A program made the position numbers and the translations under genes. A model generated the notes under the pieces. That model saw only the letters and a program-made list of their open reading frames with translations, searched no databases and was not told where the DNA came from. Positions 34,459 to 42,973 of a DNA stretch of 64,000 nucleotides are shown here, in pieces (position 1 is the stretch's first letter; every line of letters begins with the position of its first letter). Origin of the DNA: JAOAPG01 sp963791575 (GTDB lineage Bacteria; Acidobacteriota; Terriglobia; Terriglobales; Acidobacteriaceae); contig CAWBSY010000008.1 of the NCBI GenBank assembly GCA_963791575.1, positions 186,001 through 250,000 of the forward strand. Reading direction: 5' to 3'.

Positions 34459-35631
34459 TCACTTTGCGGCGGGAGACACTGCTTTTGTGGTCTCACTTCT
34501 AGGAACTGCCGCGAGAACTCCACTCGAAATGTCTCCTTTCTCGAGAACCTCCTTTAGTTTAAGAATGACCTGAAGCGTTACTTCTTGCCCCTTGCTAACC
34601 AGTAGCATCCCGGTATTGGTGCGGACTTCCTGTTGCAAAACCATGCCAGGGGATAAGTCTTCGATGGCGCAAGTGCGGGTGATCATGAATTTATCAGCGT
34701 CCACTTCCGTGAGATAATCAGCAATCTTTGGATCTAAGTCTGAATATCGAGTGCGGATTTCTTTTGCCGCGTCTGCTTTAGAGAATCCTCTCTGAAGATA
34801 TCTATCGAAAGCCAACGCCGCTCCCAGAATCCTAGCGCCAGCTTGGGTTGTGTGTCCCAGCTCGTGATCAGAATTTTCCTCCATAACCGGAGAGGAGTCG
34901 TTCTGGTGAGCGATCATCCAAGCAACCGGTTCCATGCGCGGTATTTTCGAGAGCAAATCGTGGGCGACTGCCGGATGTGCGTCAAATCTGGCCTGTTGTT
35001 CCGGCGTAATTTCCCTGGCAGCGTCGATCGCTTCGATGGTTTCGTTATCGAGTGTTACACAGCCTAGCTGTGACATCATTGCGGCAATTTCGAGCCGCCA
35101 CGAATCTGGTATCGCTAGTTTAGACGCAAGGTGTTCAATGTAGCGATGCACGCGCATGGCGCGTCCGAAGGAGGTCGGATCTACAGCGCTGAGCACTTCG
35201 GTAAGAACCCGAATGCTTCCTCGCAAAGTTTCTTCCAATAACTCCTGCTCCGTTGTGAGCAGACGATGCTGGGTCAAAGCAGCGACAAGAGTTTTCGATA
35301 AAATTTCCTTGTCGCACGGTTTACTAAGAAAGCGGAAAATATTTCCATCATTTACAGCATGCATCGCGACGTCAATGTCGGTGTTTCCAGTAAGCATAAT
35401 GCGTGTGGTGTAAGGAGAAAGTTCCTTTATCTTAACCAGCAATTGGATCCCGTCCATCTCAGGCATGTGCATATCCGAGATAACAACTGCGAAGGGTCCT
35501 TCTTCTCGTACTTTCTCTAAAGCAACCGCAGGGCTGGACGCACTGGCAATCTGAAAGTCTTTGTGCAACAGCCGTTCGTAAGCTTCGAGCACCGAGGGTT
35601 CGTCGTCGACCAACAGGATTTTTTCAGCCAT
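34459..35631 (-). CDS. Response regulator with HD-type output domain
   Basis: The receiver is intact (LLVDDEP, Asp53 in VISDMHMPEMDG, TGN, FLSKPC). Residues 150-330 form an HD-like helical domain (MRVHRYIEHLASKLAIPDSW, AMMSQLGCVTL) resembling RpfG-type regulators. The canonical HD and GYP residues are not clearly present, so it is probably a degenerate, non-catalytic version. It is the third gene of an operon whose starts and stops overlap (eight bases with the HDOD gene). Confidence 0.85.
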   Translation of the reverse strand: MAEKILLVDDEPSVLEAYERLLHKDFQIASASSPAVALEKVREEGPFAVVISDMHMPEMDGIQLLVKIKELSPYTTRIMLTGNTDIDVAMHAVNDGNIFRFLSKPCDKEILSKTLVAALTQHRLLTTEQELLEETLRGSIRVLTEVLSAVDPTSFGRAMRVHRYIEHLASKLAIPDSWRLEIAAMMSQLGCVTLDNETIEAIDAAREITPEQQARFDAHPAVAHDLLSKIPRMEPVAWMIAHQNDSSPVMEENSDHELGHTTQAGARILGAALAFDRYLQRGFSKADAAKEIRTRYSDLDPKIADYLTEVDADKFMITRTCAIEDLSPGMVLQQEVRTNTGMLLVSKGQEVTLQVILKLKEVLEKGDISSGVLAAVPRSETTKAVSPAAK

Positions 35632-36820
35632 TTACCCTGCGTCTTTCTTCGATTTCGGAGCAGGCCCCATCCCAAAGCGGTAGCCGGTCTTGCAATCCGA
35701 GGTTTGATATCAGGGTTTCATCCAAAACCTCATGCTTTCTGCCTGGCTGATCTGGCTGTCTGCGCCGAGCGTAGTGATCTGCCACATGCACCGCAATCAA
35801 GGGAGAAAAAGTCGTTGGATTAGCGCGCGAGGGTTCGTGATGCCAAGCGACCGCTTCAACAATTTCTTCCGGAAGACCCCACAGCCCAAGCAAATATGCC
35901 CCAACCTGGGCGTGAATGTTATTGGGCAATCCGGCGCTGTTGCCGGAAATAGAGGAGATCTCAGCTGCGAGGCCGAGCCGCTCTTCGTAGGTAGAAGCGA
36001 GAATCAAACTTCCAATGTCGTGCAATAAACCTGCTGTGAAGGCAGTTTCTGTCGTGTGACTGCCAGCTTTTTCCACTTGCGCGATCGCTTTAGCGAATTG
36101 TGCGGTCGCAAGACTATGGTCCCACAGAGTTGGAAGTTGTTCCGGCAGTGTGCTAGTGAACTCGGAAAAAAGACCAGTTGTTTGTACCAAAGTCTTGATA
36201 TTTTCGATGCCAATTATTCCGACTGCCTGTCTGGCGCTCACAATTCGCATTGGGGTGCCGAGAAAGGCACAGTTGACCAACTGCAGGACTTTTGCGGTCA
36301 TTCCCATATCTCTTGCGACTAAATCGCCAACTGCTGAAACCGGCGGATTGGGAGAGTCGAGTAAGACTTTCAACGATCCGAGTAAAGATGGCGAACTTGG
36401 CACAGCAGCCATCTTGGATACCAGCTGTTTCAGTAGCGGATGGTGAAGCACATCTCGCAATGCGAACGCATGAATGAGTTTCTGCTTTATTTCGTCGATA
36501 TCGCAGGGCTTGGAGAGATATTGGTGGGTCGGGCCTATGCATCTAAAAACCGTGTCACGATCGGACTGTCCAGAAAGCGCCATGCGCACGGTTTGAGGAA
36601 ACAGGTTCTTCACCTGTTCAAGGAGTTGAGCTCCGTCCATGCCAGGCATGCGCATATCCGTAATCACGACATCAAATGGATTCACGGCCATCGTTTCGAG
36701 TGCTTCGCTTCCTCCGGATACAAACTCCATTTGCCATTCTTTTCGCATCGTTCGCAGGCTGCGTTCGATTCCGCTTAGTACCATGGGTTCGTCGTCTACA
36801 AAAAGAATTCGCTTGGTCAT
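35624..36820 (-). CDS. Response regulator with HDOD output domain
   Basis: The receiver has LFVDDEP, Asp55 in VITDMRMPGMDG and a late Lys (YLSKPC). The rest is an HDOD domain (about 140-350): VGDLVARDMGMTAKVLQLVN, GIIGIENIKTLV, then ETAFTAGLLHDIGSLIL and VGAYLLGLWGLPEEIVEAVA. HDOD domains are HD-related helical folds common in c-di-GMP and chemotaxis-like signalling and usually lack catalysis. Its ATG overlaps the kinase stop by four bases, and its stop overlaps the next ATG. Confidence 0.9.
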   Translation of the reverse strand: MTKRILFVDDEPMVLSGIERSLRTMRKEWQMEFVSGGSEALETMAVNPFDVVITDMRMPGMDGAQLLEQVKNLFPQTVRMALSGQSDRDTVFRCIGPTHQYLSKPCDIDEIKQKLIHAFALRDVLHHPLLKQLVSKMAAVPSSPSLLGSLKVLLDSPNPPVSAVGDLVARDMGMTAKVLQLVNCAFLGTPMRIVSARQAVGIIGIENIKTLVQTTGLFSEFTSTLPEQLPTLWDHSLATAQFAKAIAQVEKAGSHTTETAFTAGLLHDIGSLILASTYEERLGLAAEISSISGNSAGLPNNIHAQVGAYLLGLWGLPEEIVEAVAWHHEPSRANPTTFSPLIAVHVADHYARRRQPDQPGRKHEVLDETLISNLGLQDRLPLWDGACSEIEERRRVNG

Positions 36821-38448
36821 GAGGGCGCCGGCGTTGCCTTGATTGGCAGCTTCATGAAAAACGTCGTACCTTTCCCCATTTCAGTCTCGAACCAGATCTT
36901 GCCCTGATGGCGGCTGACAATTACGGAATGAGTCAGTGCCAGGCCTTGCCCGGTGCCTTTGCCCACGTCCTTTGTGGTGAAAAAAGGTTCGAACATACGT
37001 GGCTGGATTTCAAGGGGAATGCCAGTACCGGTATCGGCAACCGAGATCTCCACCGAGTCAGCTTCGCGCCGAGTGGAGATCGTTATTGCTCCTTTCTTCT
37101 TTTCTCCGTTTTCTGATACTCCTGCGATAGCGTGACTCGCGTTAATAATCAGGTTAAGTATTGCCTGATTGAATTCGCCCGCCAGGCAGGCTACGGGGGG
37201 AAGGTTATCGTCGAACTTGGTAATCACATCGGCGCAATATTTCCACTCGTGTTTCGCAACCGTGATCGTGGTCTCAATAGCCTTATTGAGATCGATTTCC
37301 CGCTTCTCTTCGGATCCTGGATGCGAAAACTCTTTCATTCCACTAACGATCTTAGCCACCCGCCGCAGCCCCTCAATAGCCTGATCCAAAGCATGAGGAA
37401 TTTCTTTCATCAGGTAATCCAGATCAGCTTGTTCCACCAGTTGATCGAATTTAGCCAGCTCTTCTTGCGGAATGGCTCCGCTTTCGGCCGCGCGACGAAG
37501 ATGCCGCGACTGGTCAAGTAACGAGGCGAGTGATTCCCAAGCATCTTTTAAGAACCGCGTGTTGTCCCCCACGTACTGCGTCGGGGTATTGATTTCGTGA
37601 GCCATGCCGGCGGCAAGCTGTCCGATTGCTTCCAGCTTCTGCGCCTGTCGTAGTTGGGCCTCCAAAGACAACCGGTGAGTGACGTCTGCACCGGTTACGA
37701 TGAACCCAGCCTTCTGGTTCTCGTCGGACGGTATGCTGCGAACCGTTAAGCCTAATAACCTCGTCTCTTCTCCGTGCATGTAAGGCAATTTGTCACAGCG
37801 GTATTCGATAGCGGTACTCAACCAACGCTGAATCTCCTTCTCCATCTCTGGATGTAGCCACTCGATTCCGCATTCGCCTATTTGCTTTCCCTTGGCATCA
37901 ATCTCCTCTAAGCCAAAAGTATTAGTTGCCGTAAGATTCCAACGCGTGATGTGACCATATGCATCGAGGCCAATCAGAATGGAGGGAACACATCGTAGAA
38001 ATAATTCAGTTTCTGAGTGACTCTGACGTAGGGCCCGTTCAAGGATGGTTTGGGTTCCAATCTGTAGCCGCAGCCGCAGTTCGCGGACGTCTACCGGTTT
38101 GAACAGGCACGCGTCCGCCCCTCCTTCTAGTACCGTCGTCCTTTCCATTTGCTTGCTCCAGGGTGTGAGCAAGATCAGGTAGTTATTTAAGTGATTACTA
38201 AATTTCCTTAGTCGACGGCAAACCTCGATTCCATCCAGTCCCGGCAAGGTCCAACTTAGTACCGCCAACTCGGGAGGGTCATATCCAGCCAGAAGTTCCA
38301 ACGCTCGGGATCCATTTTCTGTGGGAATGACTTCGTATCCGCTTCGGTTCAGTAGGTCTCGGATGTGGGTAAGACTGACTTTGTCGCCCTCTGCAACTAG
38401 AACTCGCGTGGATACCTTGGTCGCAAGGTTAGAGACAGAGGTGTTCAT
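36817..38448 (-). CDS. Hybrid histidine kinase with N-terminal pseudo-receiver and PAS
   Basis: A cytoplasmic 543-residue kinase. The N-terminal receiver-like domain has lost the phospho-acceptor: Ser65 replaces Asp in LAVLSWTLPG, and VAEGDK replaces the usual acidic pair, so it should not be phosphorylated. A PAS domain follows (about 150-260). The kinase core has His284 in AAGMAHEINTPTQYV, the N-box LNLIINASHAI, DTGTGIP and GQGLALTHSV. First gene of the signalling operon; the two downstream genes encode its likely partners. Confidence 0.88.
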   Translation of the reverse strand: MNTSVSNLATKVSTRVLVAEGDKVSLTHIRDLLNRSGYEVIPTENGSRALELLAGYDPPELAVLSWTLPGLDGIEVCRRLRKFSNHLNNYLILLTPWSKQMERTTVLEGGADACLFKPVDVRELRLRLQIGTQTILERALRQSHSETELFLRCVPSILIGLDAYGHITRWNLTATNTFGLEEIDAKGKQIGECGIEWLHPEMEKEIQRWLSTAIEYRCDKLPYMHGEETRLLGLTVRSIPSDENQKAGFIVTGADVTHRLSLEAQLRQAQKLEAIGQLAAGMAHEINTPTQYVGDNTRFLKDAWESLASLLDQSRHLRRAAESGAIPQEELAKFDQLVEQADLDYLMKEIPHALDQAIEGLRRVAKIVSGMKEFSHPGSEEKREIDLNKAIETTITVAKHEWKYCADVITKFDDNLPPVACLAGEFNQAILNLIINASHAIAGVSENGEKKKGAITISTRREADSVEISVADTGTGIPLEIQPRMFEPFFTTKDVGKGTGQGLALTHSVIVSRHQGKIWFETEMGKGTTFFMKLPIKATPAPS

Positions 38449-38685
38449 AGAGCCTTGTTGTCATGATCGGCTCATTTATCTAGTCGCTTGAATCTGCTAG
38501 TCGTAGGGCGTTCGATCGCGAAACTAGATTTTGGTGCTGCAGCGCTCGCGGTTGGAGTTTACTTCGAGAATTTATGGTTACCCTCGAACGGCAATCCGGT
38601 TGGGCAGAAGAGAACGCCGATAAGGGACCGGTTTGAAGTTCCCTCAATTTTCCAGTAGGCCTCGCCTCGATGGTAGACTCGCGTG

Positions 38686-39015
38686 ATGCGAACAGACATT
38701 CTTCCTTTGTGCGATCAGCATTATCGGACTATGGAATTCGCAATTGCGCCGTACAATTTTAACTACTCCATCGAGTTCTTCCGCTGCACCGATAAATTTT
38801 GTACGCGTTGTTTCAGCGAAGTGCTCGGCTATGTGACTCCGAAGAGGGACGAGCCACCGCTGGTATCAAAAGATCAGCCCCGTTGCGAAAAGCACGGACG
38901 TCCGTTGTTCATTTCCAGCCTAGATCGCCAACGAAATGTTATGCGATACGCATGCCCAGAGCAGGGATGCCAGGAAACTCAATCGAAAGACGTAGTATCG
39001 CCGACAAGGCGTTAG
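38686..39015 (+). CDS. Cysteine-rich small protein, probable zinc binder
   Basis: A 109-residue protein (MRTDILPLCDQHYRTMEFAI) with Cys/His pairs: CDQH, CTDKFCTRC, CEKHGR and CPEQGC. That gives about eight possible ligands, enough for two zinc knuckles. No family or partner is recognised. The ATG at 38686 follows a GTG at 38683, and either could be the start. It is isolated, transcribed divergently from the kinase operon. Confidence 0.6.
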   Translation: MRTDILPLCDQHYRTMEFAIAPYNFNYSIEFFRCTDKFCTRCFSEVLGYVTPKRDEPPLVSKDQPRCEKHGRPLFISSLDRQRNVMRYACPEQGCQETQSKDVVSPTRR

Positions 39016-39102
39016 CCGACAATAATGACAATCGATAATGACCGTCAATCGGACGCGTAAGCGTCGACGTGCGGTGCGCTTCAGCTTTCAGCAAATCTCA
39101 GG

Positions 39103-39459
39103 TCAGTCATTTGAATCCGCAGCGAACTGTGTAACCGGACTGTTGACGCTGGCGTTCGGCCTGCGTGTGGGGAGAGGAATCGGCTGGACCGGTGGACGTT
39201 GCTCCAATGTACCGAGGATCGGCGCGTCTTCAAATCCGTTTTGATTGAATGAGACAAAACGATTCTGGGCACACATCGAATCAATAAGCCGGAGCTGACG
39301 GGCACTCAAAACCTTCGCAGGCAGAGTCGTGAAATTGCGAAAGACCCACAGCAAGTACAACCGTTGGGCAAAAGATGGTCGAAGATAACGAGGACCAAGC
39401 GGCGTCAGAACTCGCAGCACACCGCGGGACAGTTTTTCCATCAACATGGCCGGACTCAC
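39103..39459 (-). CDS. Hypothetical protein, 118 aa
   Basis: I do not recognise a family. The N-terminal half is basic and helical (GVLRVLTPLGPRYLRPSFAQ, LYLLWVFRNFTTLP) and the C-terminal half is Pro/Asn-rich and probably disordered. The start may be 39459 (GTG) or 39441 (ATG), with no decisive ribosome site. It is an orphan between the Cys-rich and PilZ genes. Confidence 0.5.
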   Translation of the reverse strand: MSPAMLMEKLSRGVLRVLTPLGPRYLRPSFAQRLYLLWVFRNFTTLPAKVLSARQLRLIDSMCAQNRFVSFNQNGFEDAPILGTLEQRPPVQPIPLPTRRPNASVNSPVTQFAADSND

Positions 39460-39639
39460 CTATACATTTGTAATCTCTAATACTTTGAACGATACCTTGG
39501 AGGATAGCAATCCAAGGGCCAGCATTATTGCACCGATTTCAATGCATGAATAGAAAAAAATCAGGAAATTATCGGGTTTTGTCATTTCCCGTGTCTCACT
39601 GGCCAGAAGGAGCAATTTATACGTTCTCAGCCGTGGCAA

Positions 39640-39972
39640 CTACCCGAGCATCTCCGGCAGAACTTCGAGTTTCCGAATCCGCGCCGCCACTCCGAACTCT
39701 CTGCCGTCTTTTCCATTCTCTAGACGAACCACCGCAGCCTGGCAGCAAACCCATCGCTTTTCGCCTTGGGTGAGTTCCGGAGGCAGAATAAGAACCATCT
39801 CGAGCTCGCTTCCTTCCGCAAGAACTGAATCTGTGTAAAAGAATATTCCGCTGTCGCTTAAGTCTCGCGTGCGACCGGAAGCTTGGAGATTGCCCTCTGG
39901 GACTTTTACGGACACGGGAACTTGCGTCTGGACCCGCGTAGCCGCGCGGCGCTCAGTCTTAGAATCGGTCAT
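39640..39972 (-). CDS. Minimal PilZ-domain protein
   Basis: A 110-residue single PilZ barrel. ERRAATRVQTQVPVSVKV supplies the RxxxR motif and RDLSDSGIFFYTDSVLAEGS the DxSxxG motif, so c-di-GMP binding is plausible. No attached output domain is present, as with other stand-alone PilZ adaptors. Its C-terminus (LEVLPEMLG) ends close to the gene edge. Confidence 0.85.
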   Translation of the reverse strand: MTDSKTERRAATRVQTQVPVSVKVPEGNLQASGRTRDLSDSGIFFYTDSVLAEGSELEMVLILPPELTQGEKRWVCCQAAVVRLENGKDGREFGVAARIRKLEVLPEMLG

Positions 39973-40047
39973 AAGAGGGCGAGGTTATCACACTGAGCCT
40001 TGGCACGGTTTTTTCTTTGGCCGCAGCCTCCGTTAGCATGGGGTTGG

Positions 40048-40962
40048 ATGGCAAGCGAAGGCTCATTGCGACGCACCGGTCTAGCCCGTGCTCTTTCCAA
40101 ACTGGGCTACTGTTCGCGATCTGACGCGCGCATGTTGATCTCAGCCGGACACGTCAGTCTGAACGGTAAGATTCGTCTGGATCCAGAAACTCCGGTGCAT
40201 CTTCAGAAGGATCGCATCCGGGTTCAGAGTAAAGATGTAAGCGCGGCGAGAAAAATTTACCTCATGATGAACAAGCCTCGCGGGATCCTTACAACCGCAT
40301 CCGACGAAAAAGGACGTCAAACTGTTTACGACGTTTTAACCACAGGTATTCGAACTCGTGATCTCCCGTGGGTCGCGCCAGTCGGGCGCCTCGATAAAGC
40401 CAGTGAAGGCTTGCTGCTGCTCACAAATGATTCGGACTGGTCGGCTCGCATAGCCGCGCCGGAAATGCACCTCGACAAAACGTATCACGTCCAAATCGCA
40501 GCTCTACCGGACGAGGCCTTTCTACATCGGCTCCGAAATGGTACTAAGACTAGTGGAGATTTACTTCGTGCCAAAAGCGTCCGTGTTCTGCGTTGTGGAC
40601 AGCGGAATTCGTGGCTGGAGATCGTCTTAGATGAAGGGAAGAACCGACATATTCGGCGCATGCTGGATCATTATGGCATCGAAGTCTTGCGGCTGATTCG
40701 TGTCGCTATTGGACCGTTGGCCCTTGGGAAGCTTCCTAAAGGGGCCACCCGTTCGCTTGAAAGAGAAGAGAAAATCGAAATGGATCGCTGCTATGGCGAA
40801 GAGCGCAAAGTTATCGTGCACCTGAGTCTTGGTTGTTGGAAAAGGTGCTGGAGTAAACGGACTCGCTCAAAAATTTTTCGAGGTGAATGGGGTAGACAGT
40901 CCGGACTACGAGGCGTCGTTCATGAAGGGCATTTTCGAAACTGTCTTCGCGGAGGCTTCTAA
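40048..40962 (+). CDS. rRNA pseudouridine synthase (RsuA/RluB family), C-terminus uncertain
   Basis: Isomerises uridine to pseudouridine in rRNA. An S4 domain (LARALSKLGYCSRSDARMLI, GHVSLNGK) precedes the catalytic domain with MNKPRGILTT and the active-site Asp in PVGRLDKASEGLLLLTND, then GKNRHIRRMLDHYG. The family ends near residue 250, but the frame runs on to 40962 in Cys/Arg-rich sequence and overlaps the convergent GAF gene. A single extra A near 40770 would instead give EEKSKWIAAMAKSAKLSCT and a stop at 40825, which I judge more likely. Confidence 0.82.
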   Translation: MASEGSLRRTGLARALSKLGYCSRSDARMLISAGHVSLNGKIRLDPETPVHLQKDRIRVQSKDVSAARKIYLMMNKPRGILTTASDEKGRQTVYDVLTTGIRTRDLPWVAPVGRLDKASEGLLLLTNDSDWSARIAAPEMHLDKTYHVQIAALPDEAFLHRLRNGTKTSGDLLRAKSVRVLRCGQRNSWLEIVLDEGKNRHIRRMLDHYGIEVLRLIRVAIGPLALGKLPKGATRSLEREEKIEMDRCYGEERKVIVHLSLGCWKRCWSKRTRSKIFRGEWGRQSGLRGVVHEGHFRNCLRGGF

Positions 40963-41475
40963 AAGTTGAAGGTCATCCAACGAGAAGTCCGCTCCGCAGG
41001 ATTTTAGATCGTATCCTTTGCGGCAAACCTGAATCACTCCGAGCACTTTGCGATCCGAGTCAAGGACAGGCGCAGACATCAATTTTTGAATTGTGATCTG
41101 CTTGGCCTGTTCAACCGGTTCCTCGCTCCCCAGCTTCACGGTTTCAAAAATTCTGGCATGTTGAACTTTTACAAAATTGTTGAAGAGCTCGGTTTTTTTA
41201 GTGAGAGCAGTATGGGCGGCAACCGCGGACGAACTCGAAACCGGGATTGAGCCAGCAATCTTTAATTCCTCGGGGAATAGGAACCGCAGCAACCCCCTCT
41301 GAAGGCGTAACAATGCGATCTCGTTCAACCGGAGGCGGAAAACGTTAGATAGCTCTACGCAAAAAAGCGCGGGAGTTTTGGCTTGGCTTAAAGCGCGCTC
41401 AGCCGCCGTATTCTCCGGAGACGCTGCCGTCGCCGTGGCAGCCCCCGAATTTCTTTTACCCTGCATTCTTGCCAC
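40906..41475 (-). CDS. GAF-like sensory domain protein
   Basis: A 189-residue soluble protein. The C-terminal two thirds resembles a GAF domain: IQKLMSAPVLDSDRKVLGVI followed by QVCRKGYDLKSCGADFSLDD and a closing helix. The N-terminal part is Ala/Thr-rich. No output domain is attached, so it may modulate another protein. The start is the ATG at 41475. The 3' end overlaps the convergent pseudouridine synthase frame by 57 bases, which is why that frame's end is doubted. Confidence 0.7.
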   Translation of the reverse strand: MARMQGKRNSGAATATAASPENTAAERALSQAKTPALFCVELSNVFRLRLNEIALLRLQRGLLRFLFPEELKIAGSIPVSSSSAVAAHTALTKKTELFNNFVKVQHARIFETVKLGSEEPVEQAKQITIQKLMSAPVLDSDRKVLGVIQVCRKGYDLKSCGADFSLDDLQLLEASAKTVSKMPFMNDAS

Positions 41476-41702
41476 TCCAATTGCTTGTTTCGAAGATTGC
41501 GTCAGGACTTCTCTGGCGAACTCTTATGCTGGACTGAAGCAGTGGTTACGGCAAGTTACTAAGGTGTTGATCTTAGTTTTATTGTTTAGATGTTGAATAG
41601 ATATCTGGATACGTTCTCCCTTTTTGTCCTACGTATTACTCACGTTCTGTTTGGTTATCGGTATAATGTCAGCAACTCTGTTCTCCCAGTGAGGTTACTG
41701 TA

Positions 41703-41942
41703 ATGCCTGAGACTGCATCCGTCACTTTACCCGGACGTGTGGAAAAAATCATTCCGCCCATCAGTCCCGAAGAACCATCCAAAGCTCAAATCGAAGTGGA
41801 AGGCGCTGACCATCTTTATAAAGAAATCCGAATTGAAAATAAGCTAAAAGATGAGAATGGAACCCCGGTTCAATTGAAGCCAGGTGCTCAGGTGGACATT
41901 ACTATTGAGGCCGATCCCAAAGCGGTCATAAAACAGGGTTGA
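41703..41942 (+). CDS. Small conserved hypothetical protein, 79 aa
   Basis: Function unknown. A compact beta-rich, acidic protein (LPGRVEKIIPPISPEEPSKA, IEVEGADHLYKEIRIENKLK, PGAQVDITIEADPKA) with an alternating strand pattern suggestive of a small barrel or sandwich. The ATG follows GTGAGGTTACTGTA. A TATAAT box lies at 41662-41667, about 36 bases upstream, though its -35 is poor. Confidence 0.6.
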   Translation: MPETASVTLPGRVEKIIPPISPEEPSKAQIEVEGADHLYKEIRIENKLKDENGTPVQLKPGAQVDITIEADPKAVIKQG

Positions 41943-42112
41943 AAAAGCGAGGATCGACGCAGAAATGCTCCCAGTAATAATCTGCTCGAATTAGTCACTT
42001 TCGTGACAACTCCTCCTCGCTTATTGCCATCATAAAAACGATTCTTGCCAATTGAGGCCGCTCGGCCAGCATCAAGCCCCATCTGACAAATCAGTGTCGT
42101 AAAACTTGGCCT

Positions 42113-42484
42113 ATGCCTCGCATCCTCATTGTGGACGATCACGTCGCTGTCCGTAAGTCTCTACGGGTATTATTTGACGTGAATGGATTTGAGGTTTGCG
42201 GAGAAGCGGTCAATGGTTATGACGCAATCGAAAAAGCTCAAGTACTTCGTCCCGATCTGATTTTATTGGACCTGTCCATGCCGGTAATGAACGGACTTGA
42301 TGCAGCCCGCCAGCTCACCAAGCTGATGCCTAGGGTTCCGTTGATTATGTTCACAAATCAGATAAGCGAAATTATGGAAGAAGAGGCACGGGAGGTAGGT
42401 ATTCGCAGCATCATTTCAAAAAACGAATCATACAAAAAGTTAATAAATCATGCCTTGGAGGTTCTCGATCTACGAGAATTCTGA
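42113..42484 (+). CDS. Single-domain response regulator
   Basis: A CheY-like stand-alone receiver of 123 residues: ILIVDDH, Asp53 in LILLDLSMPVMNG, Thr in MFTNQ and the late Lys in IISKNESYKK. No DNA-binding or enzymatic output is fused, so it likely acts by protein contact. No kinase lies beside it. Confidence 0.92.
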   Translation: MPRILIVDDHVAVRKSLRVLFDVNGFEVCGEAVNGYDAIEKAQVLRPDLILLDLSMPVMNGLDAARQLTKLMPRVPLIMFTNQISEIMEEEAREVGIRSIISKNESYKKLINHALEVLDLREF

Positions 42485-42502
42485 TTGGTTGATTTAGACG
42501 AT

Positions 42503-42526
42503 AAACAGAGTTTACTGTTTGGTTTT
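42503..42526 (+). terminator. Probable terminator after the single-domain receiver
   Basis: AAACAG pairs with CTGTTT across a six-base loop and is followed by GGTTTTA. The stem is short and AT-rich, so confidence is moderate. It overlaps the end of the convergent rhodanese gene. Confidence 0.45.
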
Positions 42527-42902
42527 ACTTATCAACTAATGGCAGGTGCTTTTCGCTCCATTCCCGGTAGCCACCATCCATGGACAGCACATTGGTGTAG
42601 CCCATCTTCTGTAGATTGTCTGCCGCCAACGCAGATCGAAATCCGCCTCCGCAGTAGAGAACCATGCGCGCATCCAGATCGGGAACTTTGGCTTCAACAT
42701 CGCGTTCAATAATTCCTTTTCCGAGATGTATGGCGCCGGGGAGGTGGTTCTTTGCGTATTCGCTTTCTTCTCGCACATCCACCAGCAGGAACTTTTCCCC
42801 TCGTTCGATCCTCGCTTTGATAACGTCCACGCTTACTTCGCGAATTCGCCTTTTTGCGTCTTCAACGATCTTTAAAAAACGCGGACCATGTTGATGAGTC
42901 AT
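42525..42902 (-). CDS. Rhodanese-like sulfurtransferase
   Basis: A single rhodanese domain, 125 residues. The fold is complete: FLLVDVREESEYAKNHLPGA, IHLGKGIIERDVE and the active-site loop VLYCGGGFRS with Cys84, followed by NLQKMGYTNVLSMDGGYREW. Rhodaneses carry a persulfide on that Cys. No signal peptide, so it is cytoplasmic. The acceptor is unknown. Confidence 0.92.
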   Translation of the reverse strand: MTHQHGPRFLKIVEDAKRRIREVSVDVIKARIERGEKFLLVDVREESEYAKNHLPGAIHLGKGIIERDVEAKVPDLDARMVLYCGGGFRSALAADNLQKMGYTNVLSMDGGYREWSEKHLPLVDK

Positions 42903-42973
42903 GAAGAGCGCACCTCCAGCTTAAAGATATTTGCTTGAGCTTACCTTAGCGCGCAAGTGCACGCGAGGAGTTC

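Noticed and set aside
34280..34462. 60-residue minus-strand ORF containing GRVAQLAEHSTLNRQVVG
   Set aside because: It is the well-known spurious translation of tRNA-Lys and its flank; the cloverleaf explains the sequence.
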